Source: Membranipora membranacea (lineage: Eukaryota > Bryozoa > Gymnolaemata > Cheilostomatida > Membraniporidae). From it: DNA of 64,000 nt. The stretch is taken from NCBI GenBank assembly GCA_914767715.1, contig OU612069.1, positions 12,337,387 to 12,401,386 on the forward strand. Reading direction: 5' to 3'. Of this stretch, positions 24,481 through 36,865 are shown in pieces (positions within the stretch are counted from its first letter, which is position 1; each line of letters starts with the position of its first letter). Below the pieces are notes generated by a model. That model worked only from the letters and a program-made list of their open reading frames with translations, was not told the origin of the DNA and searched no databases. A program made the translations under genes and the position numbers.

Positions 24481-25207
24481 GTCAAACCCCCACGATTCTT
24501 AATACTTATTAGGGTAGTTTCATCTCTTATTGCCTTTTCTGACTCCGCTGTGATGAAGTCTATGCAGTTGTTGCACCTTAGTTTCAAGCTTCTCTTTACA
24601 TAACCAGCTGTAAAGATATCGCACAACATTCATGTCTGTAATTGAACGCACAAATCTCAAAGTATACATATATGAACTATAACGAATCTCGACATGGTTA
24701 AATAGATGTTGAAAAGGGTGCGACGAAAATTTTGGGCCATGTTATCTCGATCTATAATAATTTACCAAGTTTTACTGAGATTTGAAGTTTAACAGAGGTT
24801 GGCTTGGGCAGCAGCTGGCTGTATACACCAACCAGACTGAGCTGCTCTCATTAGGGATTTTTGTATGATAAATAATTTTGTCCTGTATGCTCATCGGATT
24901 ATAATTTATTCAGACGACAATGGACTGATAAAATAATTTAATCTGCGTTAAACTCTAAGATCAATTTAATTGAAGAACTTCATTTTGCCTGGAATCTTTT
25001 TATCTGTTTGATAATGGATGGCAAAACACCACTTGGAAATGGTATAAATATGGTGTCAATGTTGCAGAACTGAATCAATAACGTTGGAGCAAAAACAAAT
25101 CTTCTTAGTACTGAATTCGATCACGCCTTGTCATGCTAAAAGTGCATTTCTCTGATTGACTATTTGATACAATAATGTTTTTCAGTTTTATAACTTACAC
25201 CAATATA
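24481..25207. other. Non-coding interior of the P-type element
   Basis: No gene or repeat that I can name lies between the minisatellite and the transposase remnant. Confidence 0.35.
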
Positions 25208-27134
25208 TTATGTTACATCTGTGACTATTTTAGGCAGCTCCAGGGAGAAGCTATCATCGCTGAATGAGTCGTCATAATCCTCATCATCCACTTTGGCGGT
25301 TTTCTTTTGCCGTTTGGAGAGAGATCTGATGAGCAACGAGGGCGAGTCAGCAACAGTTTCTAAATCAATGCTGTTGGCATTAGGGCTGCAGCAATATTGC
25401 TTTTTACTACCAGGGATTTCAAAGCTGATTTGAACTGTACTACATCTGGATTGTTATTAAAGCCAGACTTAGACCTGATTTTGCTAAACAACGTCTCGAT
25501 ATGGTCTTGCCCAAGTTTGTAGGCGAGAATGTACTTCGAGTTCGAAAACTTCTCAAATACGTACTTAGTAATTCCAATGAATGAGTGAGCAGTTGTTCGC
25601 AGTCCTATGATAAAAGTTTTTCTTTTGCTCTCTGTAAATAGTTTATTATCCATGAGTTTTAGATTTTCTAGATATGTGAGTGATAGTTCTATATGCGCCT
25701 GAATGTTAGTTAGATTGTTTCTGGTGATCGGACTCTTATATCCTTTTCCATACGGATTGTGGCAGTTCAGGATGTCAAAGATCTTATCCATCTTTAAAAC
25801 ATTAAAAGATAAGAAATGGCTATTATAATCTTAATCCAGGTTTGTGCAGTGGCTGTTTGCTAACATGCATGTCTTTTTCAAAACTCAAAGCTCAAACGCC
25901 TCTTTTTTTGTGCAAAGAGTAGACAACTGCTATACTTGAACAATTCGCAAAATTGTTGTTACAAAAAATGGAGAAGTCCCTGCACAAAACCGTACACATT
26001 TCCCTTTTCAAGTCTTAAAAATTACATTGATGTTTTAAACTGTATAAATATGCAACAATACTTTCAACAGGATTCGGTGGATATGCTTAAGAAGCCTAGA
26101 AACAGAATTGAGTTATGATTCTTATCTTACCTCCCGAATGAACTCGATTGTTGAGGCGGCATCCTTGAATGAATTGTCAGTTGATCTGAGGTAATCAAAG
26201 GCATCTGCTACTGAGGATGAAAGCATCTGAGCAGCAAGTTTCACTTTCATTTTCATGTTTTTCCAGTTAAAATGTCGCTTCGTAAGCTTATTAGCAAGTC
26301 GTACACCAGTTTCCTCCTTAATGTTCACCAGTTCTTCAACATACTTATAGTTAATTGTGCCAGAACTAGATTTGAACTGTCGGCATGTTCCAAACGCAAT
26401 TTTGCCATGTTTCAACATGTGAACTGGATCGAGGGTTACATAAACATCATGATCCTGGCTGGGATGTTTGAAGCTAGTTTTAGATGGAATGTTAGCACCT
26501 AGTTTCTTCAGCGTGCTGAGGTTCGATTGGCAACCATCACAAGTAACATTGATAACAGTTATGTTCTCTTCTGCAGTTAGTTAGTCAAACATTCTTTGAT
26601 CAGCTGGGATTGTAGATCGCTGTCTAGTTTTCCACAAAAAAGTAGCCGATCGGGAATCTGATGCCACCTAATATTGGTACCAACAGGAAAACGAGGGCCT
26701 GGCCAGCCAATTTGCTTGCATCACCGATTGTCACATGACCAAGAACTTTTGAATTATCAACAACAAGCATTTTTCGGATTGACTGCTTTCAACAACAAGA
26801 CTGTACAAATTGTCACCGTTCCAAACATTCACCGACTTTATGACATCTGACAGAAATCCTGGTTCGCAGTCTACTCTACTAATAGTTCGAGATGTTGGTA
26901 GCCTGAAGTTTTCTCGCAAGTATTCATAAGCCTTTAGCGAGTTGTAATGCATTGTGATTGCGAATTCTTTAATTTTATCACTGAAGTCATTCTTTGTTTT
27001 TCGGTGAACATTCTTCGCTTGATTCTCAACAAATTCCGCAAGACATCCATTTATGGAACTTAGTTTTGCTGATTGCAACTTGTTTTCCTGTTGCAGCACT
27101 TGCAAAACTAAGACTGATAACTCAGACATGACCA
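25208..27134 (-). pseudogene. THAP9/P-element-type transposase, broken
   Basis: On the minus strand, 27134 down to about 26750 encodes IKEFAITMHYNSLKAYEYLR and VDCEPGFLSDV, which are typical of the N-terminal part of the P/THAP9 catalytic region. After a frameshift come the GQALVF...GIRFPIGYFFVE block, an in-frame stop, then VTCDGCQSNLSTLKKLGANI (the conserved D-G-x3-N motif) and a YVTLDPVHMLKHGKIAFG block. Next are LANKLTKRHFNWK and AAQMLSSSVADA. A canonical intron (25792-26130) joins EFIRE to MDKIFDILN. The C-terminal block KLGQDHIETLFSKIRSKSG...NNPD is clear. A further frameshift near 25370 precedes an acidic tail (DDEDYDDSFSDDSF) ending at a stop at 25208-25210. No THAP zinc finger was recognised upstream, although an acceptor (CATGTATAG) begins the exon. 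At least two frameshifts and one stop make it non-functional. Confidence 0.85.
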
Positions 27135-28161
27135 CCCTATACATGTAGATATCATGAATTGCAAAAATTATATAATTTACCAGACAGCAGGGTGGGGGGG
27201 GGGGGAAATCGTAGTAAAATTATAAATCAGTCTGGAAAATTTCGTTTATTTTACTGTGAATCTTTGCTCTACATTCAGGGACCTGCTGTGTATGTCTGAT
27301 TATTTCGGCAAAACAGACACCTGTGGTCGCCCCCTGGGCAGCGCTGGCTGTGGGAATTTAAAAACTCTCATAACAAAAATAGAATTTTATACCTGGGATT
27401 TATTGATAGTTGAAATATGAAACTGAAAATAATGTTAATTGCAACTGCTAATGACGAATTATCCACCTCCAAGCAGCCTTTTCACAGGCTTTTTGTGGGT
27501 ACACCACCTAATCAAAAATTATTCACAGTAGCTGTTATTGGGCAGATAAAATAAAGTCATTGGTTGTGTAATATTTAATTTAAGATACAGGACTGGCCTA
27601 ATATGGATGGCAAGAACTATCAAAGGCACAGACCAATTATCATTCATATTATTGCATGTATGAACGTTGTAATGTACGATATACCAGTTGCTGTATGCCG
27701 GGTACACTGGCTGTTTTGTGTGACATGTTTTGATTTTTAATACAGAAATACTTAGATTAAGGGTGGTACTGAACAGATAAAATAGGCTGCCTCGGTGTGT
27801 AACAAAAAAGTGTGAGAGACAGGACTATTAGTATGACTGGCAGTGGCAAGCACTATGAGCTAGCCTCGTAATTTCGATTTAAAATGACGTGTTTGCGGCT
27901 GATATTTTGGCTTATTTTAATGGGAAAATATGGAAAATTTTTACACTGACTGCAAGAGAAAATACCTGCAGGTGATATAGATGGTGTGACATGTGAAATT
28001 CTCTGAGAAAAATGGCTTAAAGAGCTCCATAATCTCAATTTGTATGCCCAGTTCTAATATTTTCAATGATAAGTTATATGTTACAGGCACTAGCCATGCA
28101 CAACCAGATTGCGTCGCGCCATGGGGTTGCGCAATAATTGAGTAGGACGTTTTGAGCACTG
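27135..28161. other. Right part of the P-type element without a recognised THAP exon
   Basis: A poly-G run lies at about 27193-27207. I looked on the minus strand for a C2CH THAP module upstream of the transposase exon and did not find one. Confidence 0.35.
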
Positions 28162-28195
28162 CATTGTCCACTCTAGAGTATATAATAACTCTATG
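28162..28195 (-). repeat. Right terminal inverted repeat of the P-type element
   Basis: Mate of 21051-21084. GTTGAACA follows at 28196-28203. Confidence 0.92.
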
Positions 28196-28203
28196 GTTGA
28201 ACA

Positions 28204-29732
28204 TCAGAGGTCTATAATGGATGAAAGGAAATATCACAGAGTACTTACTCTGTGGAAATATCTTTCCTATTCACATCCATCCTTGACTGTTGCCGGTTAG
28301 TTCATGCAATTCTTGCTGAGATTGTCCATCCAAAGAGTTCGAGCTTAAAACATTTGCAGGCATAGGTTAAGGCAAAATGGTGGCCGAATGTTGCACCTGG
28401 AAAACATCAGCAACAGGAAGGTGCTGGCTATCTATGTATTGTGGTACTGATATAATCACCAATATTAATTTACCAATAATTTTATGATAATAATAACTAT
28501 TCATTTTTTTGTCCAACTTGTTTATGGAATAATAGTTATAGTTATAGTTATAGTAGGGGCTTCAGACTAAGGTGTACACTGAAATCTACTACATACAAAC
28601 CTCTATTATATCATATTAAATTAGGTTTCGTATTCTTGGCATGCTCACGTTTAAATTGTTTTCCATGTGACAATCAAAAATCTTTCAAAGATTTTCAGGG
28701 CAAGTCAGTTTTCCTTTCAGTAGTAGTTGAATGATATTTACTGGTAACATCAAAAATTATAATTATAATTTTAGCGCTCAATATGCTATTTTTCGCTCAT
28801 TACCAACAGGTTTTGCCAGTGTTTTCAAGGGCCAATATAATAGCATAGGCTATTTAAGCTAAGCCTGGTGATGAATAAAATGAGGATACATTGTTGTTCA
28901 AATCTGGTAGCAATTATTGAATCAATCAATCTATTTATCAACTCAGTGTTATACTCGCAAAATAATAGTTTCTAAAAGGTTACTGTTGATTGCTTCTGGT
29001 CTTTAAAGGTGACTTGTGCATTACAGCACTGTATCCATTGGCTTTGAAGTGGTATGGCAAGGCTGGGTGGGTGCAGGAGGGGTGCTGTAGGGCCTTCCCG
29101 CAGGGGGCATGGGGACCCTTTGAATAACTATGGAAGCTGATCCTTTCTGTGATGCAAAAAAAATTGAATGTTGTGACCCAAGAATAGACAAAATAGAAAG
29201 TATACATGTATAGTATAGTATAATGTATAGACATCAAAAAATCTGTTTTGCATGTTTTTTTAATGAAAAGCAACCTTTTGGGATGAGAGGCAATAAAATT
29301 ATTGACAATTTTCTCCCCTCGCAGCATATTTATGGACATGGACATGTTTGGGAAGTAGCTCACAAGTTTTATACTTATTGATGAATTCTGAGGCTTGTGA
29401 AATATTAGAGGTGGCCAATAAAAAACGCCAACATCCCAGTCGCACCTGAACACCTGTGAATAATTAACACAAAGAAGTCACATTAGCTATGTTCATTTCA
29501 GGGTAGTTTGCTATGGCCCCCTGGCCACACTATGCATCCACTCCTGATGAAAAACCATGTCAATAATGCTGCAATTCACCCCAAATAATGTATTTTTGAA
29601 ACGTGTGAAATGAAATTTCTAAACCCTCAAACAGCCATATAAAAACTAACCTAAAATTAACTCAAGTTAGTATAGTCTCACACCTAATCGAGCAAGGTAA
29701 TTTCTTTCAACAAACACAACTTTCTGATCAAA
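28204..29732. other. Non-coding interval
   Basis: A short TATAGT hexamer run lies at about 28530-28553. A GC-rich patch at about 29050-29115 is part of an open minus-strand stretch with no recognised domain. This region may contain the promoter of the next gene, but no clear TATA-type signal was found. Confidence 0.35.
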
Positions 29733-32700
29733 ATGGCAGACAATAATGTGGTGACTGTCCGATCGAACAGAGGAGAGAATAAGTATCAACACAATAACTT
29801 TTTGTACACACGAAAAACTACCAGCACAGTAGCTGTTTATTGGGTGTGTGCTGATAGGTATAAATATACGTGTAAAGGCTCGCTGAAAACAACTATTCTT
29901 TTAGAACATCCCCAGGTAAGTGATTGTTTCTGGTATTTTTATATTTTATTTAAACCAACATGGAAGCTCTCGACTTATATGATTTATGTCATACATTGAT
30001 GGTTTTGATAGCCTTTTTCAAGCATAACTAGTAATCTTCAAAAGTCATTGTCTCACAGAGCTCTTTCAACAAAGTGAAAGGCTAGCGGTGGCAATTGAAA
30101 GTGAAAATCTGATGATAAACTTATTACTACTTGCACAGAAGAATTTTAGTATGAATATTGATGAGAAGTAGCTTATATCCTTTTTTCATAACTGCAGGTC
30201 ATTCATCAGCATTGCCATGAGGCTGACCCTAGAAGTTACAGAGTTCAGCAGCAGAGGCAACATGCTAAGGAGAGTGCCACAAACACCCTGGACAGACCTG
30301 CTGCTATACATAATGCAGCCCTTGCCAATTTACCCGAAGGAACCAGAGAGGTGAGCAATTTCGAATTTCCTATTAGCCTCTGAACATTGCAAAGGATTTT
30401 TAATTCTGATATTAAAGTCTCTAACATTTAATATTTAATATCTTATTATTGTTTGGGTAGAAAAATCAAGATTCTTCACATTATATTACAACAGGATTAA
30501 TCATTAACCATTGTTTGAAAAAAATTGAGGAAGTTGAGGTTGAAATCAAATAGCTTAGTTGGCATTATTATGAGCTTTGTTTTACACCGATCAATGCTGG
30601 AAGCAAATAAGAACATGTGTTTGTAAAACAACAACAAAAAAGAAACAATAAGAAGATGGGTATTGATTTGTTTTGGTGAATTTATAGCTAAGGCTTTTTT
30701 AGTTTCCGGAGGTGTTTTTCAAGAATATTAGTCATTGGTTTTTGACCTCGCTTGAACGTTGAATGATTTGGTATGTTTTTCATGTGCTATACTTGTTTGT
30801 ACTGATCTGTTTGTTGACTTTACTACTCAAATTTAAAAGTTATCGACCCATTTATAAAGAGAAGAAAACTCACATTAATATTCAAATTTCAAATATCTTG
30901 CTGCTTTTGTGCACTGATTCATTGTGACCATTTGAATGTAGGCTTTCCCCAATCAGAAGGCTACAGCAGCCATGATCGGGCGGATACGGAGACAGCAGAG
31001 ACCTGCAGTAGTCCCACTGGCAGACTTAGTGATAGAGGGTCCGTTCAGCAATACTACCGATGATGGGACATTCATGATACATGACAACCATGATGCAAAC
31101 AGACGGGTCATAGTGTTCTCGTCAGACAACTGCATAAGGAAAATTGCTGCAGCTGATAGATGGTGAGTATATACCCAATGGCGTTATATAATAATCGAAA
31201 GTGTGTATTATGTAGAACCAATCACTAGTTACCTATATTAATCTGATACCTAGAAACACTAAATGTATACCAAAATACTAAATTGTTTGATATTCCACTT
31301 CATGAATGTTGATAAACATTTTATAATTGGATACAAAGTCACGGAGAAAAAAGTCACTTTAGATACGATCTGATTTTCTTTGCAGTGAAAAAGATTTTAA
31401 ACAGAAAGTATGATCGTACATGTCATTAGAGTGATCCTGATTTTTACCATGACAAATTTTCACTATGATGATTTTATAACCACAAAATTTAAAACCATAG
31501 GTGACTTGATGTTAGTTAATTTGCAGTAGATGAACAATTTGAGAAGCGTGTTACCTCATTTGTAGGACAAATCACAAAATAGGCCTTACCAGTAATATTT
31601 TAATTTCAAGGTATATGGATGGTAACTTCCGGGTGGCTCCAAATGAGTTCACCCAACTCTATGTTATCAGATGTCCAAATGGAGGGTCAACAGTAACGTG
31701 TGTATATGCCCTGCTCCAGAACAAGACACGGCAGAGCTACGAAGAGGTGCTCAATTCAGTTCTTCAGAGATGCGTCGCTCTGCAACTTCCGAGACCTTCA
31801 CCAAATCACATGCATTGTGATTTTGAGATTGCGGTGCATCAGGCAATCAGGCTGGTGTTCCTAAACGATCAAGTGGACATCAATGGGTGCTTTTACCACC
31901 TTACACAGGTAATTCTTTGCAACTATCATCCGGTATAGGACTGCTGTGTTAGTGTGTTTTCTGTGCAGCATTTTAAAATATATATCCATAAACCATTAAC
32001 AGATATTTACTACTTGTAACGATTCTATGAAAAATAGCATACTATGAACTATTTAGTCTGCGGACTGCCTGCCTGTCCCAATGTATATTTGAACAGTTTT
32101 AGACTCAATTCAAACCTCTTTTTTTTGTGCTTTTGATTGGACAGCATAACAGCATACCATGAGATGACTGTCAACCCTAAGATTTTTGAGGTTTCCTCCA
32201 TTGTTGCATACAAACAACAGAACATGTGATTATACTTGCTGGCTTTGTACTATGTAAAGGAATTGTTGAGAATCTATCTGCCAAGGGTTTTCAAATGTAT
32301 ATCACCTGTTTTCCAGTCAACCTGGAGGAAAATTCAGGACTTAGGACTCACTGAGGCGTACAAGATAGATGAGCATGTAAAACAGTTCACTGGAAAGCTC
32401 GACGGCTTGGCTTTCCTCCCACTCAATGACCTAAACAATGGATTGGCTCATCTACACGCCGCAGCACCAGCTGGTGAGTTCTAGACTGGTTTAATAGACC
32501 CTACCGTAACAAGCTGACCCAGAAAAGTTGCATACATGTCATGTAATAGTGTTCATTTAATTGTGAAAGACTCCAGTGCCTTAATTATTCAGTTTTACTA
32601 TTAATATCACCATAGAATGGGTGAATTAAAAGCTGGCAGAAATAGCGATTCACACATGCTTTCTGGAATGGTTTTCTTTTCCGACTTTCTCGGTACTTGG

Positions 32701-33942
32701 CCCACCAACCCCTAAGATTATACGTATACTTGTCTCTATAAGTCTACTTCATACTATAAAGTTCCAAGTTTGGTGGTTATAATTTCCTATTAAAAGGCAG
32801 ATAAAAAAAATCCTTCAGGTTTAATTAATTTTCTTGTTGATTAATTGTTGTCATGGAATATTCTGATCATTGTAATCCTCTGAAAGTTTGATAGCTTATG
32901 TGACAATAAATTTCTTGGCTGTATCTTGTGAAATTGTTCTTTACCTAATTAACGAAGTTCATGAATGGTGATGCGCAACACCATATTGCAGATCACTATA
33001 ATAACTTTTCTGTCATAGGTCTCTTACCTCTCGTTGACTATTTTGAGAGGGTGTACATCCACGGGGAGTTGATAGTACATCCTGCAGCAGGGATCAACCT
33101 AATCATTAATGTTAGGAGAGAGCCTTTGTTTCCACCTGAAACCTGGAATGTGTATCAAGCTACACTTGATGATGAGGACCGCACCAACAATCAAACGGAG
33201 GGTTGGAACAACAGGTACATTGAAAGATATCCGTTATTTATAAAACATGGAGTTTGTGTTGTATGGATTGAGGGTGAACATGATGCATGATCCAAAATTA
33301 GGTTTGAAACCTTGAATAAATCAACAAGATGAATAACTATCCTTGTTTCTTTCAATATACTAGCATCAGGTAGGCCTATGACATAGTTTGAGATCAAGTT
33401 TAGCTGTAAAAGGATGTTAGTTGTCTCCTCTTCTGTCAATAAGGGACAACTTCTTCAGAGTAACCTCGAATAATTTAACTGCACAACCTTCCAAACTTCA
33501 AATTCATATATTTGTTTGAGGCATTTTTAATGGAGCAGAAAGAATGGAAACAGAGTGGTGATAGGTGTGACTTGGCACACCATGATAGAAAATCAAGAAC
33601 CAGCTTAAGGGCCATCATTCCTCATCACTCTATGAAATTATAACTAATCCTTGTGGTGTATCTATTTTCAGATTCAAACACCTGTGTAATCTCAATGCAC
33701 ACCCATATGTATGGTGCCTCATAGAGACCATACAGAAGGAGGATTGTTTCAACCGAGCTCAAATCAGGCTGTTTGAGCTGGGTGAGCCTCTGCCAAGGAG
33801 GACAAGAGCAGAGACCCTTAGGCTGAGGAGAAGACGGAAGACCCTTTGCGAGAGGAGGAGGGATGGTCAAGTCAATGTAACAGACTTCCTTGAAGCTGTT
33901 GGCCACAACATCAGGTTCGGGGTCAACCACAGAGACCAGTAG
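29733..33942 (+). CDS. FLYWCH zinc finger + MULE transposase-domain protein, intact, 7 exons
   Basis: Exons: 29733-29915, 30198-30350, 30942-31162, 31611-31908, 32317-32473, 33019-33214 and 33672-33942 (TAG). All introns are GT-AG, the phases agree at every junction, and the joined frame gives 492 residues with no stop. Residues ~6-70 form a FLYWCH finger (VVTVRSNRG, YWVC, C39/C47, H66/H68), which binds DNA or protein. Residues ~180-400 are the Mutator-like (MULE) transposase core. D189 lies in YMDGNF, D256 in MHCDFE, and E398 in RTNNQTEGWNN; a GCFYHLTQ motif precedes the WRKIQDLGL block. The C-terminus is basic (RRTRAE...LRRRRKT). A complete DDE triad in a multi-exon gene fits either a recently active MULE with introns or a domesticated transposase. 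I found no flanking inverted repeats or target duplication. The ATG was chosen as the first in-frame one before the finger. Confidence 0.88.
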
Positions 33943-34733
33943 GATTGGTATGTTGTGAAAATACTAACTTACATGCATGTTGCAACTGTTACCTTGTTTA
34001 GATTAAAGGCTGGCCCAATGCAAAAAATTGAATTTCTTGATGGAGTGGGTGATGGTAGATAATTATGAAACTCATAGTGTAGAGTTATTTTATAAGATAA
34101 GGGTTTGTTGTACTTCAAAGGGAATTACATCCTAATAATATCCCAAGTAGAATAACAATAGTAACGTTAAACGCCAAATGAATCTTGTTTAACTTATTTC
34201 ACTAAGAATTGAAATAAAATTAATATGTTAAAATTGTAGACCAAATTTGAGATACTATAAGTCCTTGGAAAGAAATCGATACTTTATAATTTATGTACTC
34301 CAAATCCTCATTATGGCCTCTGTACATCCATATTGCTTCAATTTGTCTTTTTCTTTATTGAAGGTGATCTCAGGGGAGGAGTGGGAGTGGGACGCTCAAT
34401 TTATCACTAATAAATTCATGTTAACTGCAAATATTCTACTAGGAGAAGTAGAAACAACATATTTTCCAGGTGCAACATAGCCGATTGTGTTGTATGAATT
34501 TTTGTGTTCAACTCTCTTTTGTAATTCAAATTGTGTTTTCTCATAGCATTATGTTTCCATACAGCAATATTTTAATATTTTCGTATCAGGAAAACCTACA
34601 AAAAATGCCTTGAATCCTTTCGTTTATCATTAGTCCACATTATATTGAATGTAAAATCCCATCGACCTCAACATTTTCACTTCTATTTTTTTGCATACAT
34701 TATTTGATATGATAAAAAATTATCTCTACAAAT
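33943..34733. other. No gene seen
   Basis: AT-rich intergenic sequence downstream of the FLYWCH-MULE gene. No inverted copy of its upstream flank was recognised. Confidence 0.35.
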
Positions 34734-35136
34734 TCATAATATACGTATAAATCTCAAAAAGGAAATTTTTTTAGTTGAGATTCTTTGTTCACAGTCTAAA
34801 CATTTTCCCTTTTCGTTGGTGATGAAATTTTGGCCATAGGTGTTTTTTCTGCGGTCGGTCTTGTACAATGGTTTATTATCTGCGCTACCTGGAACGCATA
34901 GGTCTTTGCTACATTGTTTGCTAATCCACACAGGGCAGTAATTGCTACGTACAGCTTTCAATGTGTTGCTGGTTTTGAGTATTTGCTTTCTTTTGCCAAT
35001 TGAGATCTTAGTCATGTCAGTACTGAGTGGTTGAGTAAAGTTATTTTGAGATGGATCTGGTTTTCCAGTGATGGTAGTGTAGTAGTAGTTAATTTTGTCA
35101 ACAAACTGCTGGGGTGAACGAAGCAATCCGTCTAAA
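34734..35136 (-). CDS. Unassigned terminal exon
   Basis: A minus-strand open segment follows an acceptor (TATGTTTTAG) and ends in a stop at 34734. It reads GLLRSPQQFVDKINYYYTT..., with a Cys-bearing middle (NYCPVWISKQCSKDLC) and a lysine-rich end (KGKCLDCEQR). I do not recognise the family. It may be the last exon of a transposon protein, because the neighbourhood is element-rich. No upstream exon was identified on the minus strand. Confidence 0.3.
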
Positions 35137-35699
35137 ACATAAAATGGGATGGTGTCTTTGTCCTTTTGTTTGGATCTAGTGTCTTTACGCCTAGCTACCA
35201 GTTAGCAGAACCTGCCTTGAGGCTGTATCTTTGTACTATATGATAACTTGTTTGAGATCTGGTAATAAGATGTTCAAGGGTTGAGCGTAGATAGATGTAG
35301 GTGGGTTTTCCCAAGTTGAAAACAGACAGAAAATGTTCTTCTCAACACAACTAGGCAAGGTCGAGTGTAGAACCAATATATATACTTTTACTGGCAACGA
35401 AAGTCATCTCATTAGAATTGTTTTGCACTCAGTGCATATGAATGCCAATGAAAAACTCACATTCAAACTTCTTCAAGAGTAAGATCACAACAAATTCTTT
35501 ACATAAAAACACTATTTTTGGCATGCACATTTGTTGGAATGAGAGTTGCTTCCCCTGTCGAGAGAGAAGACAACCAGGACTTATCCCATGTGAAATAACT
35601 AATAACTGTCTTAAAATGGAAAAATATCAAATTAAGTTAAAATTGTATTGTCATATTAATACTAATAACATACATCTCAAAGGATGCTGGAGACTAGAA
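35137..35699. other. No gene seen
   Basis: Non-coding sequence between the unassigned minus-strand exon and the LINE tail. Confidence 0.3.
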
Positions 35700-36430
35700 C
35701 GACCAAAATGGTGGTTTGAACAGGCAATCTAAAAAGCATCCCCCAGTGGAAGTCAAATTGCCGACGACACAAATATATCTTCCAATGATCACGAAATTCA
35801 CCTTCACCTTGATGAGAGCATAGTTTTGAAAACAAATATTTTAAAAGTTTGTCGGAAATTGAAGTACATCCTATTTTTACTGCGTTGTGTACAACCATAT
35901 CATAATATTCATACGATGATCAAATTGTATAACACATTGTTTTATCCACTTTAAATTTATGGTATTGAATTTTATGGTCATGTCGCATATTGTCATCTAA
36001 ATCACACCCATTCACTTCAAAAATCCGCACACATAGCTATGTGACCTCTTTATTTTCTGTGAATCAAATTGTGCCCATTGAAATGATTGTTAAATACCGT
36101 AAATTGTTACTTTTTAATAATAATGGCGAGTTAGAAATCAAAACCCCAGCCGTAACAGCCACTTGGTGCAAACTTGTTGAATTCCTACCAACTGGGGGAG
36201 GAGGGGGCGGCTCCTTTTGCCTTGCGTGAGAGTTTGGCGTCCTCGCTGCGGGGTGTGGTTTGAATCTTGCCAAGTAGGCTGCGTGTCCGGGCTAGCCTTG
36301 TGGAAAGTAGGCTTCATTGTCCTGACAGGGTCGCCTCACTATTCCTGGACTTATCCTACCATGCCGCTGCTTTATTTTATTTCACTATTTTAGTGCATTT
36401 ATTTTAAATACAATAAATTGTTGCCGAAAA
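35700..36430 (+). pseudogene. 3' end of an L2/CR1-like LINE
   Basis: A reverse-transcriptase motif, QIADDTNISSN, lies at about 35755-35790. After a frameshift come KVCRKLKYILFLLRC and IKLYNTLFYPL, a stop, then IYGIEFYGHV at about 35840-35985. These correspond to the conserved L2/CR1 segment K-L-x-R-x-I-x-L-R followed by LYN-x-L-x-x-P-x-x-x-YGI-x-x-W/YG. A GC-rich 3' UTR-like stretch ends near an AATAAA at about 36413. It is truncated at the 5' end and carries stops. Confidence 0.65.
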
Positions 36431-36865
36431 AAATGATAGATTTTCCTTTCCTCTGTAGGCTAGGCCTCTGGCCTGCAACCATTGACTTCACACGTTATGT
36501 CAATGTTATGTCAACAAATAATCTTTTAAACAATATTATAGCGTCCTGTTAAAACAGCTTACCTTCAACCTTGGTTGCCACCACTGCCGTCAGTTTATTC
36601 AAAATTCATTCTTCCCAACATTATTTTTCACAAATGACATGATAATATCTTTTCTGTCAATGTACTATTTAATTTTTTTTTCTTTTCAAGGCTTATATTG
36701 TAAAACATTCTTAGAGAATGAAAATTCTTCCAATAAAGTATTAAAACAAAAATGTGTGCATTCAACATATTATTGAAATGATTTCAATAGGTTCCTAATT
36801 GATTTATGAACGAGCAGCACAATAAACATAAAGAGTAATTTCCAGAATAGATATGATGCCATTAC
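36431..36865. other. No gene seen
   Basis: AT-rich sequence between the LINE tail and the fold-back element. Confidence 0.3.

Larger units (their letters stand above)
21043..28203. mobile_element. P-superfamily DNA transposon with 34-bp TIRs and 8-bp target duplication
   Basis: The element body is 21051-28195 (7,145 bp). Its ends are 34-bp inverted repeats with one mismatch, starting CATA(A/G)AGTTATTATATACT and ending GTGGACAATG. GTTGAACA stands immediately outside both ends (21043-21050 and 28196-28203). An 8-bp duplication is the hallmark of P elements, and the minus-strand transposase at 25208-27134 belongs to the THAP9/P family. The body also carries inverted copies of a GTGGGAAAAC minisatellite, a LINE tail fragment, and a nested fold-back element at 22620-23960. 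The broken transposase suggests that this copy is immobile, although matched ends could be mobilised by an enzyme from elsewhere. Confidence 0.9.

Noticed and set aside
28980-29453. 157-residue minus-strand open frame
   Set aside because: No recognisable domain, no splice or start context, low complexity near the C-terminus; probably chance.
29460-34560. Terminal inverted repeats bounding the FLYWCH-MULE gene
   Set aside because: I compared the two flanks by eye and saw no convincing complementarity or target duplication.
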